From Guadua angustifolia (Eukaryota > Streptophyta > Magnoliopsida > Poales > Poaceae), in the NCBI GenBank assembly GCA_036346375.1, contig CM070510.1:63646376-63710375 (forward strand): a DNA stretch of 64,000 nucleotides. The letters run 5' to 3'. Of this stretch, positions 22,240 to 34,439 are shown one piece after another. Within the stretch, counting starts at the first letter, position 1. Each line of letters begins with the position of its first letter. The notes beneath the pieces were generated by a model that searched no databases, was not told the origin of the DNA, and worked only from the letters and a program-made list of their open reading frames with translations. A program made the translations under genes and the position numbers.

Positions 22240-24110
22240 GCAACCAACACCTTGGTATAACGATCCACGAAGTTCTTCGTAATCCCATGAAGAACTCCAT
22301 CCACTATAGCAACAAAGGAAGGGGTCTCAGACCCCTCAGCACCCTATTGTACACCTCGCCAGGTTAGTCGTCATGATACCGTACCTTGCACCATCTGTGT
22401 CATAAAGCAAAGCCAACTTCTCCTTTGGTTCATTTTCAATCCATTTGGAGAAGCACTTCGTGGCCCTACCAGCCTTCTAACCAATTGCTAAGGGTCCGTA
22501 GGTAAGTCATGAAGTGCTACGGGGATCTCTTCCATGCTAGGGGTCGAGTTCTTTACAGTTTCTATTGTACGTTTCCTCGTTAGTTCGCTTAGCTTCGCGC
22601 ATAGTGAATCAAACTTCCGCTGCTGATTCTAATCACCCAACCTCTTGAAGAGCTTTGTTAGAGTTTTGTTTCTGAATTGCTTGTAAAATTTCGCACCATG
22701 TGCCACTTACACCACCTATTCAACAAATCTGTCCATGGAGTCGGCTCGTCTTCACCTATCTGTCCATAGAGTCGGCTCGTCTTCACCTTGCTGCAACTGC
22801 AAAATTGCCTTAAACAACCCATGGTGACGATCATGTATTACGCAAACCCAAGGTCGGTGGTCGACGATTTCGACTTTCGCATTCATCAGAAACCAAAGCC
22901 AGCTATTTGTACTCTCACTCTCCACAAAAGCCAATGCAACAGAAAAAACTTAATTGTTGCCATCTACTCTAATGGCAGTCAAAATCTGCACCTTATACTT
23001 TCCTATCAAGAATGTGCTGTCCACGCAAAGTAATGATCGGTAATGTCTGAATGCATTGATGCACACATCGAATGCAAAAAATACTCTCTCCAGAACCATC
23101 TTCCTTGGGAAGAGCTATGAGGGCTACTTGAAAATATCCACAATTGTCCCAAGATTCCTCTCTTGAATGGCTTGAAGCATGCTGGGCAGGTTCTCATATG
23201 GGTCTTCGTACGTACCGAATCTAGCTTTGAGGGATTTCTGCTTTGCCTTTTAGGTCTTCACATAACTTTTGATGTATTGGAACATCTACTCTATTGCAAG
23301 CATAATAGAACGAGGCTCTAGATCCATGTTGCCAATAATCTCTCCGTACATTACATTTACAACAAAGCATGAAGAAATGTTTTTATGTGATTGCATAGAC
23401 TCTGTCATCACACATGTATGCGAAACGACTATTATAGAGTACTTCCAAACGATGTCCCACTTAGGCTGGTACGCATGAATAAGCCATGACACCCCTCCAT
23501 CTCGCACCCGACGTCATAAACATGTGGTGTTGACTTAACAACCTTAAATGGTCTCCGCATTGGCACTACCCATTACTTCACACTCTCCAGTACCTCCTAC
23601 GCAATTTTGTAAGTTGCTCCCAACTGCACCTCGTTCGACCATACTCTCATTCAACGTCTTCACCATCATTCACTACTATATTCTTGAATCGGTAGTCCTC
23701 CCATTCATCGGGGCAACACTCATTACGTTGAACCTCATCATCAATACAAATGTTATCGTCAGATAAAGTCTCGTACTCCCAATCCTTTGCCGTTATTCTT
23801 TGGACCAACCCTTCTATATGTTCCCCTTCGTCCACAATACCCTCCCAGGAAAAAAATGAAAAGAAAGAAGAAAATACTACATACACTCCTTTAGTCAACA
23901 TTTGACACCGTGCAACTTCATATCATTTAGATCAGGGTCCAATGAGAACATGTTGTATAACCATCTCCTAATAGTGCCCCCAACAGCGCTCCTCTGCGCA
24001 TGACAAACTACCTATCACAATTGTAAAATAATCTAGTTCCACCCCTTGAACTCCAATGTGCGGAACTCCTTCTCCGTAGTATATTTTGAAATGGTCTCGG
24101 TCATCCATAC
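22240..24110 (-). pseudogene. MULE (Mutator-like) transposase pseudogene
   Basis: Read on the - strand from right to left: an acidic N-terminal region (about 23901-23647), then YGEIIGNMDLEPRSIMLAIE (near 23330), then RNLGTIVDIFK, AFDVCINAFRHYRSLLCVDS, TFLIGKYKVQILTA and AFVESESTNSWLWFL, CVIHDRHHGLFKAI, and further down EPKEKLALLYDTDGARYGI. This is the order of a MULE DDE transposase (domains DBD_Tnp_Mut and MULE). In-frame stops, such as after DGNN near 22940, and shifts make it inactive. It continues at 15498-15350 beyond the inserted gypsy element. Confidence 0.8.
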
Positions 24111-24179
24111 GTACGGGACATTTGTTACACGATTGTTATTATGCACATACCATATTGACATTATGTCATGCAATACATA

Positions 24180-26040
24180 ATGATCTTAAAGAATTACAAA
24201 CCAAATTAGAAAAATATGCCTGCGAATGACATGAACCTACTCTACACTTCAATATACAATTGCTTCAAATGTTCCTAAATTTTACTTCTCAACTTCATAC
24301 TATCTAACAACGTTTTACGAATTGTTCTCAACATGTCGGAGCAAACCTAAATCACAATCATAGCACTGCAAATGCAAAAAAATCAATATATCTGCACTAA
24401 TATCACTACTAGATTTTCAACTTTTACCGAGTGTGAAAAATATGTCGACCATTGCTAAATACCGTAGGCCATATATATAGCCAAGCGTAAACCGTCGGTA
24501 ACTTCCCCTCGGTCACTCATGGTCGGCCATTCATGGGATTCCCGTCGGTACCCTCGGTTATTAGTTTAATGAGGGTTTTCATAGCACTCGGTAAATACAT
24601 GGGTGAGAGGTTTTTTTCTTCCTGACGGGGGGACTAACCTCACAACTTATTTGCACCACAATCCCTTAAGTTGAACATTTTTTATGTTCAAATTAGAAAT
24701 ATGTGATGCCTAGGATTCGAACTCACAACCTCCTAAACACAACCTCTTCCTCCTAACCAACTCACCTCAACTGTCTTCTTACTAGAAGTAAGATAAGTAC
24801 TTCTTTAACTCTTGTTCTCATGATGCTTTATCAATTATTTAGTCAAATATATGACTTTAAATGGAAAAGTTGTCAACTACAAAGTTGTAGATTTCAATGA
24901 GAGCTACATTTTTCGTATGTACATCACCTTCATCTAGCCTCGTATGAATTTTGCAATAGCCCAGTGTTTGATTTGTACCCTCGCTAAAAGTTGTACCCCG
25001 TCGGCAAATCATTGCAATAACCGAGTGTTATCTTTACACACACTAAATGTATTTCCACTCGGTGATTGTTTGTAATGGCCGACGGTTAGCATTGCACTCA
25101 CAGTAATTGTTGTACCCTCTCGGTGATTTCATACCATGACTGAGGGTTTTCCACCAACCGTCGGTTTGTGGTAAGCCCCATCGGTTAATCTTCTAATAGC
25201 CGTCCGTTTTTGTTCTACCGTCGGACTGTCGGCCACCTTATTTTTTCCCGATGGCCCGTAGGCCATTACATTTCACACTCGGTAAAAGTTAGATTTCTAG
25301 TAGTGTATTACTAACCTCCAGTAGCAACACATACATTACTATTCTAAACATAGCTCTTACAATAATACCAATGTACAAATATTTACATACAATCTTAATG
25401 ATCTAAACATACCTACATAAATATTTTTAATCTACCCATAGCTGCTCTACAATTCAAAGCATAATTGCTTGAAATGTCCGTAGATTTTACTTCTCCACTT
25501 CATAATATTCAGCGACATTTTATGAATTATTCCCAACATGTCGGAGCGAATCTAATCCGCGATCACAACACTACAAATACAAAAATAGCAATATATCTAC
25601 ATTAATATTACTAACCTACACTTATCAACATAAACATTGCTATTCTAAGTTTAGCTCTACCAATAATACCAGTCTTCAAATATTTACAGAAAATGATCTA
25701 AATGTACCTATAAAAAAATTAATTTACCATATTTACCCATAACTACGCAATTATTACTACTCGATATACCGAAATATCTACAAATATTTATAAAAAGTGT
25801 TAACGAACTAAATGTACCTACAATAATATTGTTAATCTATCCATATCTACCGATTAGTTACGAGTCTACAAATAACTACATAATTATTACTACGCAACAT
25901 ACCTAAATATCGACAAATATTTACAAAAATTATAACAATCTAAATATACCTACAAAAATATTTTAAATCTAACCATATCTACCAACGAATTACTAGTCTA
26001 CAAATATCTACATAATTATTGCTTGTCTACATAACTAAAT
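24180..26040. repeat. AT-rich diverged repeats hosting the CACTA element
   Basis: A ~250-bp unit containing AACATGTCGGAGC and ATATATCTGCACTAATAT (24240-24403) recurs at 25445-25620. The CACTA element lies within the first copy's continuation. From 25340 to 26000 about four diverged 105-125 bp units share ACAAATATTTACA, CTAAATATACCTACA and ATCTACCCATATCTAC. They are possibly internal to the surrounding MULE. Confidence 0.6.
24404..25305. mobile_element. Non-autonomous CACTA element with TAT target duplication
   Basis: 902 bp starting CACTACTAGATTTTCAAC and ending in the inverted TTAGATTTCTAGTAGTG. Inside the ends, TTTTACCGAGTGTGAAA pairs with TTTCACACTCGGTAAAAG. The flanking triplet TAT is at 24401-24403 and 25306-25308. 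The body contains many subterminal-type CCGTCGGT/CCTCGGT motifs in both orientations. No transposase is seen. Confidence 0.92.
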
Positions 26041-26399
26041 ACGTACACATCTAACTACTTTAGTTTTCTAACCTATGTTTCGAAAGTATAAAATAAGAGA
26101 AAGTATAAAATAAGAGATTAAAATTCAAACCTTCAAATGTAGAGTGGACTTCTCCTCGTCCTCTCCCTCTTCTCCCCCCCTCTCACATTCTCTTCTCTTT
26201 TCCTCTTCTTATCCCTTCTTTCCTTTTCTTCCTCTCGGCTTTGCTTGCACTCAGGTGCACGGGCGAGGCTCGACTGGCCGCGAGCCTTTATAGCCTGGTT
26301 TTTATCTCCAATTGAAATGGTGACTGAGAACGTGAACTGTCAGTTGCTATTTCAATTCGCGACAGAAAAACTAGTCGCCAATCCTGATGTCGCCTTAGG

Positions 26400-27300
26400 T
26401 GTCCCGATGTTTCAATGAGAGGGATAGCTTTCGATTTGATGGAGAAGACGTTGGCGATCCGACTATAACTGCATGGGACGGTTGCGCCTTAGCGATCAAT
26501 ACACCTACTCCGACGGTTGTTGATCTTGCCGGCGCACGATCAACCCTATTCCGCACGCAATCGAAGAACGAGCAAGAACAAGATAAAAAGAAAACAAACT
26601 TTGCGAAATTAAAGATAAAGGTTCAATCTGATTCATGACACAGTGGAGCTGCAGACGAGGAACGGGTGGTCTAGCCGACACACGCGATCCGCGAGAAAGG
26701 TAGCAACGCTAACTTTGATCTAAACAAAACTTAAAACCCTAAGTGGGGCGACGGCTGACTATTTGTACCCTAAGGGACGCACGGGTCGGCCAAAACATGG
26801 GCCAAACAATTACAACTCGAATTACAAGGCCCGCAGCCCAAACTGACTCGGACAGCAAAAGTAGCGTTCCTTGTTTTGTAGTTTCCCGTTGACTCAGAAG
26901 GAATTTGAAGGTGATATCAGATTCGTTGGAAAGAGGACGAGCATATCTTTCTATCCTGTACTCGTGGGCCTCCAGAAGTGCTCTAGATCAAAAGTTATGA
27001 ACGTTTGAAGTTGTTGTTGTCTGCGAGTCCGAATCTGACTTGGATCACTTCCTTGAAGCCTCCGACTTGGATTCGAGGCTCTTTGCGCTTGGTGGCTCTT
27101 CTCCCTGGTTCCTAATAAGAATAACATGATCACAAGAATTAAATAACATTCCATTCAATAAATCATTAGTAGGAACACTTAGGAACGACTTCACCTGATA
27201 ATTTAATTTACGTGCACGAGCTCGAGTGAGTGGTCTTTGCACAACAGATTCATTCTGGGGAAGCGTTGTTGTATGGGTGGTTGTATCCATTGTAGAGATG
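26400..27300 (-). mobile_element. Gypsy element 3' fragment: Pol C-terminus and LTR
   Basis: On the - strand, 27290-27048 reads RPLTRARARKLNYQVKSFL and NGMLFNSCDHVILIRN, the usual C-terminal tail of a group of grass gypsy polyproteins. It is followed after a short purine stretch by a putative LTR, 27047-26400 (TGATCCAAGTC to CATCGGGACA on the - strand). No second LTR or target duplication is found. The fragment interrupts DNA with GCGACAGAAA motifs on both sides (26340-26395 and 27360-27450). Confidence 0.65.
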
Positions 27301-27450
27301 TTCTCATCAAATCCAATTCACGATTGCTGACATGGCTATGAGCTGATGCATTCATGACTAATTGAAACGGCGACTAACTTACTATCGCTAATTAAAATCA
27401 CGACAGAAATGCAATCGCCGTTTTGACTGATCGCCGGACAGAAAGATTAT

Positions 27451-29226
27451 AGTGACTTACTTCTATACTTTTTTTTGATTTATTGTTTTTGTAATTTTTT
27501 ATTGGTTTCTGTATGCATGCCATCAAAATGTATATCTATCTACATGGTTTCTGTCGCCTATCCATAGTATAGGCTTGTATGTTTGTATAGCTTTTACGTG
27601 CGCCGCTGGATATGTAGACAACGAGACACCACTAAAGGCTCTATCTTTGCCGACCCTTGAAGATATGCATTACCTACACTACGTTGTCTTGCATGTATGC
27701 GTAGATGTATTCATGGCACGACGCAAGCTAGCTTTTCTGCACTACATGTTGTTCAGACTTTCAGAGAGCCAGAGAATGCCACCCGGCCGTAAAGCAATCG
27801 AAAGAAGATGACGGGGATATCTTATGTACTATGTAGGGTAGGGACTCCGTGACAAGGACAAAGAATTGGACACGTATGCAGGAGAAGTGCCGTACACGAA
27901 TCCATGATCAAGATGGAATGATTAGGACGATAGGTCGATAAACTCATAAACATACCCTGCCTTCCTTTCCCCTGTCCCGTACGTGTCGCTGCCCTGCGAT
28001 GTGTCCCCGGCTCGCCGCTGGATAGCAAAAATCATCTTTTCTAGTGAAATTTCAGAAAATGACATTTAATTCTTGCGCCTTTCGATTCTGTATATGACAT
28101 ATGGGCCCATCGGATTCACTGACAGTAGGTCAGGATGTTAAATACCGAAAAACGAATTTTAAAGATGTCAAGAACTGAAATCTCTCGAACAAAGCCCCTT
28201 CTATTTTTTATTGCAAATCTAGCGCCTGCCTAGATATATTTGTAGTTTTTTTCGTAGAAGTTGCTCCCACACCTAAAAAGCACGGTAACAAATGGGCTAG
28301 CGTGAGACGTATCTTTACAGACATGTCTATTTCACCGAGCCTCTCTCCGAGACAGTGCCCAGATTGTTACGCTTTTCGTGCGGGTCGGAACTTAGCTTCC
28401 GCACCTAGGCAACACAGGAGAGGGTTAGTGCCGCGACCGGGAAATGCAGAAGGAAGTTAGGAAGAATAGAAGACGGACTGCCGTAGGAGTGGAGAGTGGA
28501 ACTCTTTCTACAGTAGTGGAGCGTGGGGCGGCTTTCATTGTTGGGAACCAGACAATGCTATAAATACGTGGCAATACCAACATGGCAACATGTGCGTGTC
28601 AGTGAGTACGCGCGTGCCGAGCGTATGCGTCGCGTAAGGAAACAACAAAAGCGGCAGCGTCGCCTCAAGAGGGACATGCGAGTATGTGACGTGCATTAGT
28701 CCCATCTTAATCGGAGGGATCGTCGCCGATTAGGATATTTGCTTAGCCGGCCGGACCACTCGTCAGAATCATCGTAAAGCTAGTCTTGTTCACGGGTAGC
28801 TTGTGCACAATGCACTACATTGATAATGCGATTGCGATGATCGGATAAACTTAAACAGGGGTGCTCTGATCCTCTGCTCCGTCGATCGATTGCACCTAAA
28901 TTTCACGGGCCTAACAGTGCTGCCTGCTCGTATCGCAGCATTGCGTTGGCAGATTTGCAGGAATCCGAAGAATGCGTTAGTGATGACCTTGGCGAGATAA
29001 GATTGTTCTTAGTGGTAGCAAGAACATCCGTGAAAGCCGGATAGATACAGCCACCCACAAAGGTACGCACACCAAGCGGGCCAGTGCCCGTATCTACTAG
29101 GCTCTTGGCCCCCACGGGAGGAGTCATCGACGGGCACGGCGCGAGAGAATCCGCTGCAAAAACGACGTGGTCGTGGGCGCGAAAACAACGTCCTCCACCT
29201 TCAGAGTTCAGAGCCGCATCGTCGTC
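27451..29226. other. Spacer, no gene seen
   Basis: No exon chain with family signature. 28040-28190 is related to 52640-52790 on the opposite strand and is probably a dispersed MITE. Confidence 0.4.
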
Positions 29227-29560
29227 GAATTATTTTTTAAAATAATATTTAAAAAATAAAAAAATTACAAAAATAATATACCAAAATTAAAAATTACAAA
29301 CATACATCCCTATCGCTATTGGAAATGGCGACAGAAACCTATCTACATTCCAAATAGCGACAGAGGCCTGTCACCAATTATCTCTTCCTCTCTCCTACGC
29401 TTACTTGGTTGAGATGAAGCTCTCTGTCGCCATTTCAATTGGCGACAGAAAGTCTGTCGTCGTTTGGAATGATTACATGAAGGTATATTTGTAATTTTTA
29501 ATTTAAGCATATTGTTTTTTATTTTTTTATTTTTCAAATATTATTTTAAAAAATAATTCG
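29227..29560. mobile_element. MULE-type MITE with 9-bp target duplication
   Basis: A 334-bp element with long AT-rich terminal inverted repeats (AATTATTTTTTAAAATAATA at both ends) and a perfect 9-bp duplication ATCGTCGTC (29218-29226 and 29561-29569), the length made by Mutator-like transposases. The core carries GGCGACAGAAA motifs in both orientations, as do 26340 and 27400. Confidence 0.85.
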
Positions 29561-29926
29561 ATCGTCGTCCATGCTGCCGAAACGGAAAGCTGTGGGCGTG
29601 TTGCCCTGGAATTCTGCGCGACGTGCGTGCACGCCAGCATTGCACGGACTGGCTTGAAAGACAGACAAAGCCAAAGCAAGCTTGCTTGCGTCGCTGGTCA
29701 GTTTGGGCAGCTCCGCTGCTGAACGTCACCACGTGGAAACCCAAGGGAATTGGGCGTCCTTGCGACCTGAATGCCGCTGACGCACCTAACCGAACGTCCT
29801 TCGCTGGAGCTTTCTCCCGTTTCACGTGGTACTCGTCAAGCAGTTTCGCAACATCCATGTGCGGGTTGTCCACCATTGCTAGAGACCGGCCGCTTAGAAA
29901 GAACCGTCCTCACGTCATGTGAGGAT

Positions 29927-29990
29927 TTTTTTTTTAAAAAAAAAGAGGGGCAAAAGCTCTGCCATGCAATTAAGAAGTTTTAATGCAAAG
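29927..29990 (-). mobile_element. LINE 3' tail fragment
   Basis: An oligo-T run is followed by GGGGCAAAAGCTCTGCCATGCAATTAAG. Read on the - strand this is the conserved LINE 3' end with poly-A, also found at 42809, 52950 and 53531. Confidence 0.5.
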
Positions 29991-30518
29991 TACAACAGTT
30001 AATGTTTACACCATACTGTCTTAGGATATCGAGAAAAGAGAACAACGTGAGGACCTTGCTACATTCGGGCTTTTTTTTTGGCAAGGTAATGATTCGGTCG
30101 ACTGATAATAGTGCAGCTGAGGCTAGTCTGTTTTTTTCAAAAAGAAGAAGAATGTAACAAGTGGAGACGAGTCACCGTCCGCTCCGAAGCCGTTACCTCG
30201 CTCGGTGGGGGGAGCGTCTCGTCGCGTCGTCGAAAGAAGCCGTAATCATCGTCTAACTCGGGAACTAATAATTCTTACCTGACTTTGCCGTCCAAGCTAC
30301 GTCAGTGCTGATTACTGTCGCGCTTTCTTAGTAAACATATATCCATAAAGATAATTGCTCCACCGTGCGCCCCGGCCGGCCATAATTTCCCCATTTTTTG
30401 TCCTGGAAGCACGGTAAAGTGATGGTGTGCTTTACGCTGTGTAATTGTCAAACTTTTATCCAAAGCAATTACCGTTAAAGCGTTAATCATGTTCACCGTG
30501 CGTAGGTAACGGTTGTTA

Positions 30519-30772
30519 CTCTCTCCATCCGTCCTAAGTCGGTAGGATGTATTTTCTCTTAGATATATAAATTAAGAAGATATTGTAAATAATTAGACTA
30601 TTCCTAATTACTATATGAATACAAGCATCAGAGAATATTAAGTGAATTTGGATATTTGTCAAAGGTTAGAAATTAACAGTAAACTTATATTTTCGGGTAT
30701 CTTCGAATTTAGCAGAGTCAGACACGAAAACGGAGACACACGATGTAGATAGGTTTGGGCCTCCGGACGGAG
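30519..30772. mobile_element. Stowaway-like MITE
   Basis: Left end CTCTCTCCATCCGTCCTAAG and right end GGCCTCCGGACGGAG form the diverged Stowaway terminal repeat, with TA at both flanks (30517-30518 and 30773-30774). The interior is AT-rich, 254 bp in all. Confidence 0.75.
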
Positions 30773-30774
30773 TA

Positions 30775-32110
30775 ATACCCTACTCCTGTATGGATGATGC
30801 CTGATGTCGATGAACAGAGTATAAAGCAGGATGCTTAGCTCTAGTTATAATAGAGATTGAATTTGGGGGTGACTAAACTATGGCTAAAGATTGGACAAAG
30901 TACAGTTCGTCACCTCTTGGATGATCTGCTCAAAAAGTCTTCTTACTTGTCTAGCTCTAAAGGGCTTGTAATCTGATAATTGCTTGTTTCCCTGGAGATG
31001 CATACGCTAGTCTTTATATAATCGGGGTAGTTTTGCCTCAAATCGAGTTGTAGTCAGTTTGGGATATCAAATCGTTGCCGATGAAGAGTCCATCGTTGCG
31101 TGGTCTTTGGATCATATCCAAACTTTCTTAGATATCAAGCGTACTCGAGTTGGTTTCCTTGTAACGAGAACACGATCGAATCCTTCTCTGTATGAAGATA
31201 CCCCTCTAGTATATCTTATCCCATTGAACTAGACTCGAGATATCCGGAGCTTCCAAATACTTGTCTAGACATATACGGTATGGTCCTTGAGTTTCCAATG
31301 CGTGCTTATATCCTATATTTAAATATTTGACAATATTTATCATAGATATAAAGGGAACATCATATTAATTTTTGCATTGTAACATAAAATAAGACATATA
31401 TTTACAGTCCTACAAATTTAGAGGCGGTATTTTAGTTCCGTACTACAGTCTCTCATCTGTTCTTTCAATCGTTCGCTCTTGACACTTAATACTATCCGAC
31501 TTGATAACACTGTACCTTTTGCGCTAAGACTTTTTTGCAGAGCATTCCTAGCAACATTACTTGGCTGGTTAGAAGAAGCATAATCCAGAGCAACCTGCTG
31601 CAAAATTGCCTTACTTCATAGTCCATACATACTCTTCCATCCAAATGAAGCTTGTTGCGGGAATCAGACGCGTCTCATACAGGTGCAACAAACTAAGCAA
31701 ATAATTTCTATCCAACCGACTGACCTAAGGCTTTCAGAGAAATTTTGAAAGAGAGAAATGGGTGTCCAACACTACCTATGTACGACTCTAAATATGATAA
31801 ACGCGAAATATAATACAGGATGAGTAATATTTATTCGTATCCACTCTGATTGTAACCTAGTGTCAAATATCCTATGCGTGGGTGCAAATGGCAGGTAACC
31901 TGGTAATATGGGATCGCCTCGTTAGCAGGTGTGCTTGCTGAAGTGATCACTTTTCTAGTCTTGGTACCTTATTTGTGGCAAAACTATGTATCCAACAGTA
32001 CCATAAATGAAATATCTACGTGAAGAAGGAAACTGATTAAAAGGGAAAAAAAGAAACCCCTCCGACAGAGCCATGGTAACTGGCTGGCTTTGCAGAATTT
32101 AGATGATACT
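30775..32110. other. Spacer, no gene seen
   Basis: AT-rich. A 61-codon frame on the - strand (31603-31418) is open but matches nothing I know and has no supporting splice context. Confidence 0.4.
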
Positions 32111-32116
32111 AGTAAA

Positions 32117-33010
32117 TTTTTCGCGGCGTAACACGCCGCGTGCGACGTTTTTTCGTAGAAATTTTTCTCTTTTTTCCGGCGTCATTTTTTTATTTTTTGA
32201 ATCGTCGAAATGATGAGCGGAACGGCTGAAAGAACACAAAATTTTTCACGGCGTAACACGTTGCGCGCGTCGTTTTTTCGTAGGAAAATTTTCTTTTTTT
32301 CGGTGGCGTCTTATTTCCTAAATTGTCGAAATAATGAGCGAAACGGGGAAAAAATAGAGAGATAGAGTTGTAAAAATATCTATTTCGATGAATTATTTGA
32401 AAAATATTGGAGACCGAGTTGAAAAACCGCAACGGGAAAAAAGTCTAAAGGAAAAAGGGTGAAAAATTATTAGAGATGACAACCTTCTTTTGCCAAGTCT
32501 AACACTCTACGCGCTCACCGAGTAATAATACATGTTTTAAAAAATATTAGAGATCGATGAACGAAACGGGGAAAAAATAGAGAGATAGAGCTGTAGAAAT
32601 ATCTCTTTCGACGAATTATTTAGAAAATATTGGAGACCGAGCTGGAGAACCGCGGCAGGGAAAAAGTCTAGAGGAAAAAGGGTGAAAAATTATTAGAGAT
32701 GACAACCTTCTTTTGCCGAGTCTAACACCCTACGCGCTCACCGAGTAATAATACATGTTTTAAAAAATATTAGAGATCGATGAACGAAACGGGGAAAAAA
32801 TAGAGAGATAGAGCTGTAGAAACATCTTTTTCGACGGATTATTTGGAAAATATTGGAGACCGAGCTGGAGAACCGCGGCGGGGAAAAAGTCTAGAGAAAA
32901 AAGGGTGAAAAATTATTAGAGATGACAACCTTCTTTTGCCGAGTCTAACACTCTACGCGTTCAACGAGTAATAATACATGTTTTAAAAAATATCAGAGAT
33001 CGAGATGGGA
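32117..33010. repeat. Compound tandem array, 123-bp and 223-bp units
   Basis: Two units of about 123 bp begin AATTTTTCGCGGCGTAACACG (32117) and AATTTTTCACGGCGTAACACG (32240). They run into about three units of 223 bp, marked by TTTCGACGAATTATTT at 32383, 32606 and 32829, each with GATGACAACCTTCTTTTGCC and ACGAAACGGGGAAAAAATAG. Copies are highly similar, differing at few sites. Confidence 0.9.
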
Positions 33011-33810
33011 AATTGAGTTGGGAAAAAAGGTCTAGAGATAGAGCCGCACACATATTTCTAGTGACGAAAACTTTTTTTTTCCCGGGAAAAACGGAGAAAG
33101 GACCTAGACGTAAGGAGTAAGGACCTGAATGTTACGTTTTTGGATCTGTCCGCTATCATGAAAAATTAGAAAAGGGCTTGTTCGCGATTTGAATTTAACG
33201 GGAGGTTCTTTCCATAAAACGGCGCGCGAGAGACCCGAATGTGATTTTCAGGGAAAAAATCTTCCTCTCACAAAAATTCACGAAGGACCTGTTCATAATT
33301 TATAAAAGGACTAAAACACAAATTTTTTTGAGCTGAGCCGACCGGCCGGCTCGGGTGGCTCGGCTCAAACGTCCAGGAGGCCGGCGATTCTTTAGCCTTT
33401 AGGAAAGGTATTATGCGCATATCTACACCCTATTCGCGCAACGTTGTCGTATCCTAGTCACAACATTCGGGTCCCGACATGATCTCCTCACTGAAGATAG
33501 TTTACTCTGAAAAAGCCAAACAAAGCATCACTCAAATCTACTTATATTTTATGGGAGATACTAGTGCTTGGACGTCTGATCACTGTTCATCCCATCGAAC
33601 GTCTCTTGCAAAAAAAATTTTCTACACGTGCAACATTTTTTTGAACGCTTACGACATCCGTTTACTGTAGCGAAATTCACTGTTTGTCGAAGGAAAATAT
33701 TGCACACGTTGACGAAAAATGTTGCACGTGTATAAAAAAATGTTGCAGTGTGTCCGAAAATTTTCGGACGTCCAGACACAAGTCATGAGGATATTTTATA
33801 TACTCGTATC

Positions 33811-34431
33811 TAGGGGTGTAAACGGAGCGGATAATTTTCGACCGATTCGAGTCCAAATTCGTTTAAAATCCGGTCCGAATCCGAAAAAAGATATCCGGTT
33901 ATATCCGGATTCAAATCCGCCTACCCGAAAAAAATATGGGTTAAGATATGGAAAGAGAAGTATCCAATTCGTATTCGATCCGTACCCGTATATCTGAGAT
34001 ATATCAGTGTAAATTAGTGAAATAGATATCCGATAACAGATCCGATAAACATAAACATTATACATCATATAAGTTCATATGTTGATTGAAATTATATTTG
34101 GCTGTATATTATTCTTATATAGGGAAGACATCTATTATTGAATTTCAAACACTTATATGTCTTAAATGTTCTAGTAAAGTGTATGGTTGATCGATCCTAA
34201 TATGCATGATATATATGGTTTCTGCTTTCACGTATTATCCGACTAATTATTCGTGACCGAGACTAATCGTATCCGAAACGATCTGTATTCGCTCCGTATT
34301 AACGACCGAAGTAATCCATATTCGTATTCGAATCCGACACTGTCCGTATCCGATTTTATATCCGAGAAAAAATTTAAAATAGAATACGGAATAAGTGAAA
34401 TCCTTCTATATCCGATCCGTTTGTAGCCCTA
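33811..34431. mobile_element. Short non-autonomous hAT element
   Basis: 621 bp with ends TAGGGGTGTAAACGGA and TCCGTTTGTAGCCCTA (inverted, two mismatches) and a perfect 8-bp duplication CTCGTATC (33803-33810 and 34432-34439). Subterminal TATCCG/CGGATA motifs are dense. There is no coding region. Confidence 0.92.
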
Positions 34432-34439
34432 CTCGTATC

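Noticed and set aside
21441..22304. Long - strand open frame of 287 codons
   Set aside because: It is open because of the 52-bp GC-rich LTR units and crosses the LTR border. Only its first residues (WMDGVLHGITKNF-like) are real, belonging to the MULE pseudogene.
28903..29127. 74-codon - strand frame
   Set aside because: No known motif and isolated in repeat-rich spacer.
31418..31603. 61-codon - strand frame with helical look
   Set aside because: Too short, with no family match or neighbouring exons that I can identify.
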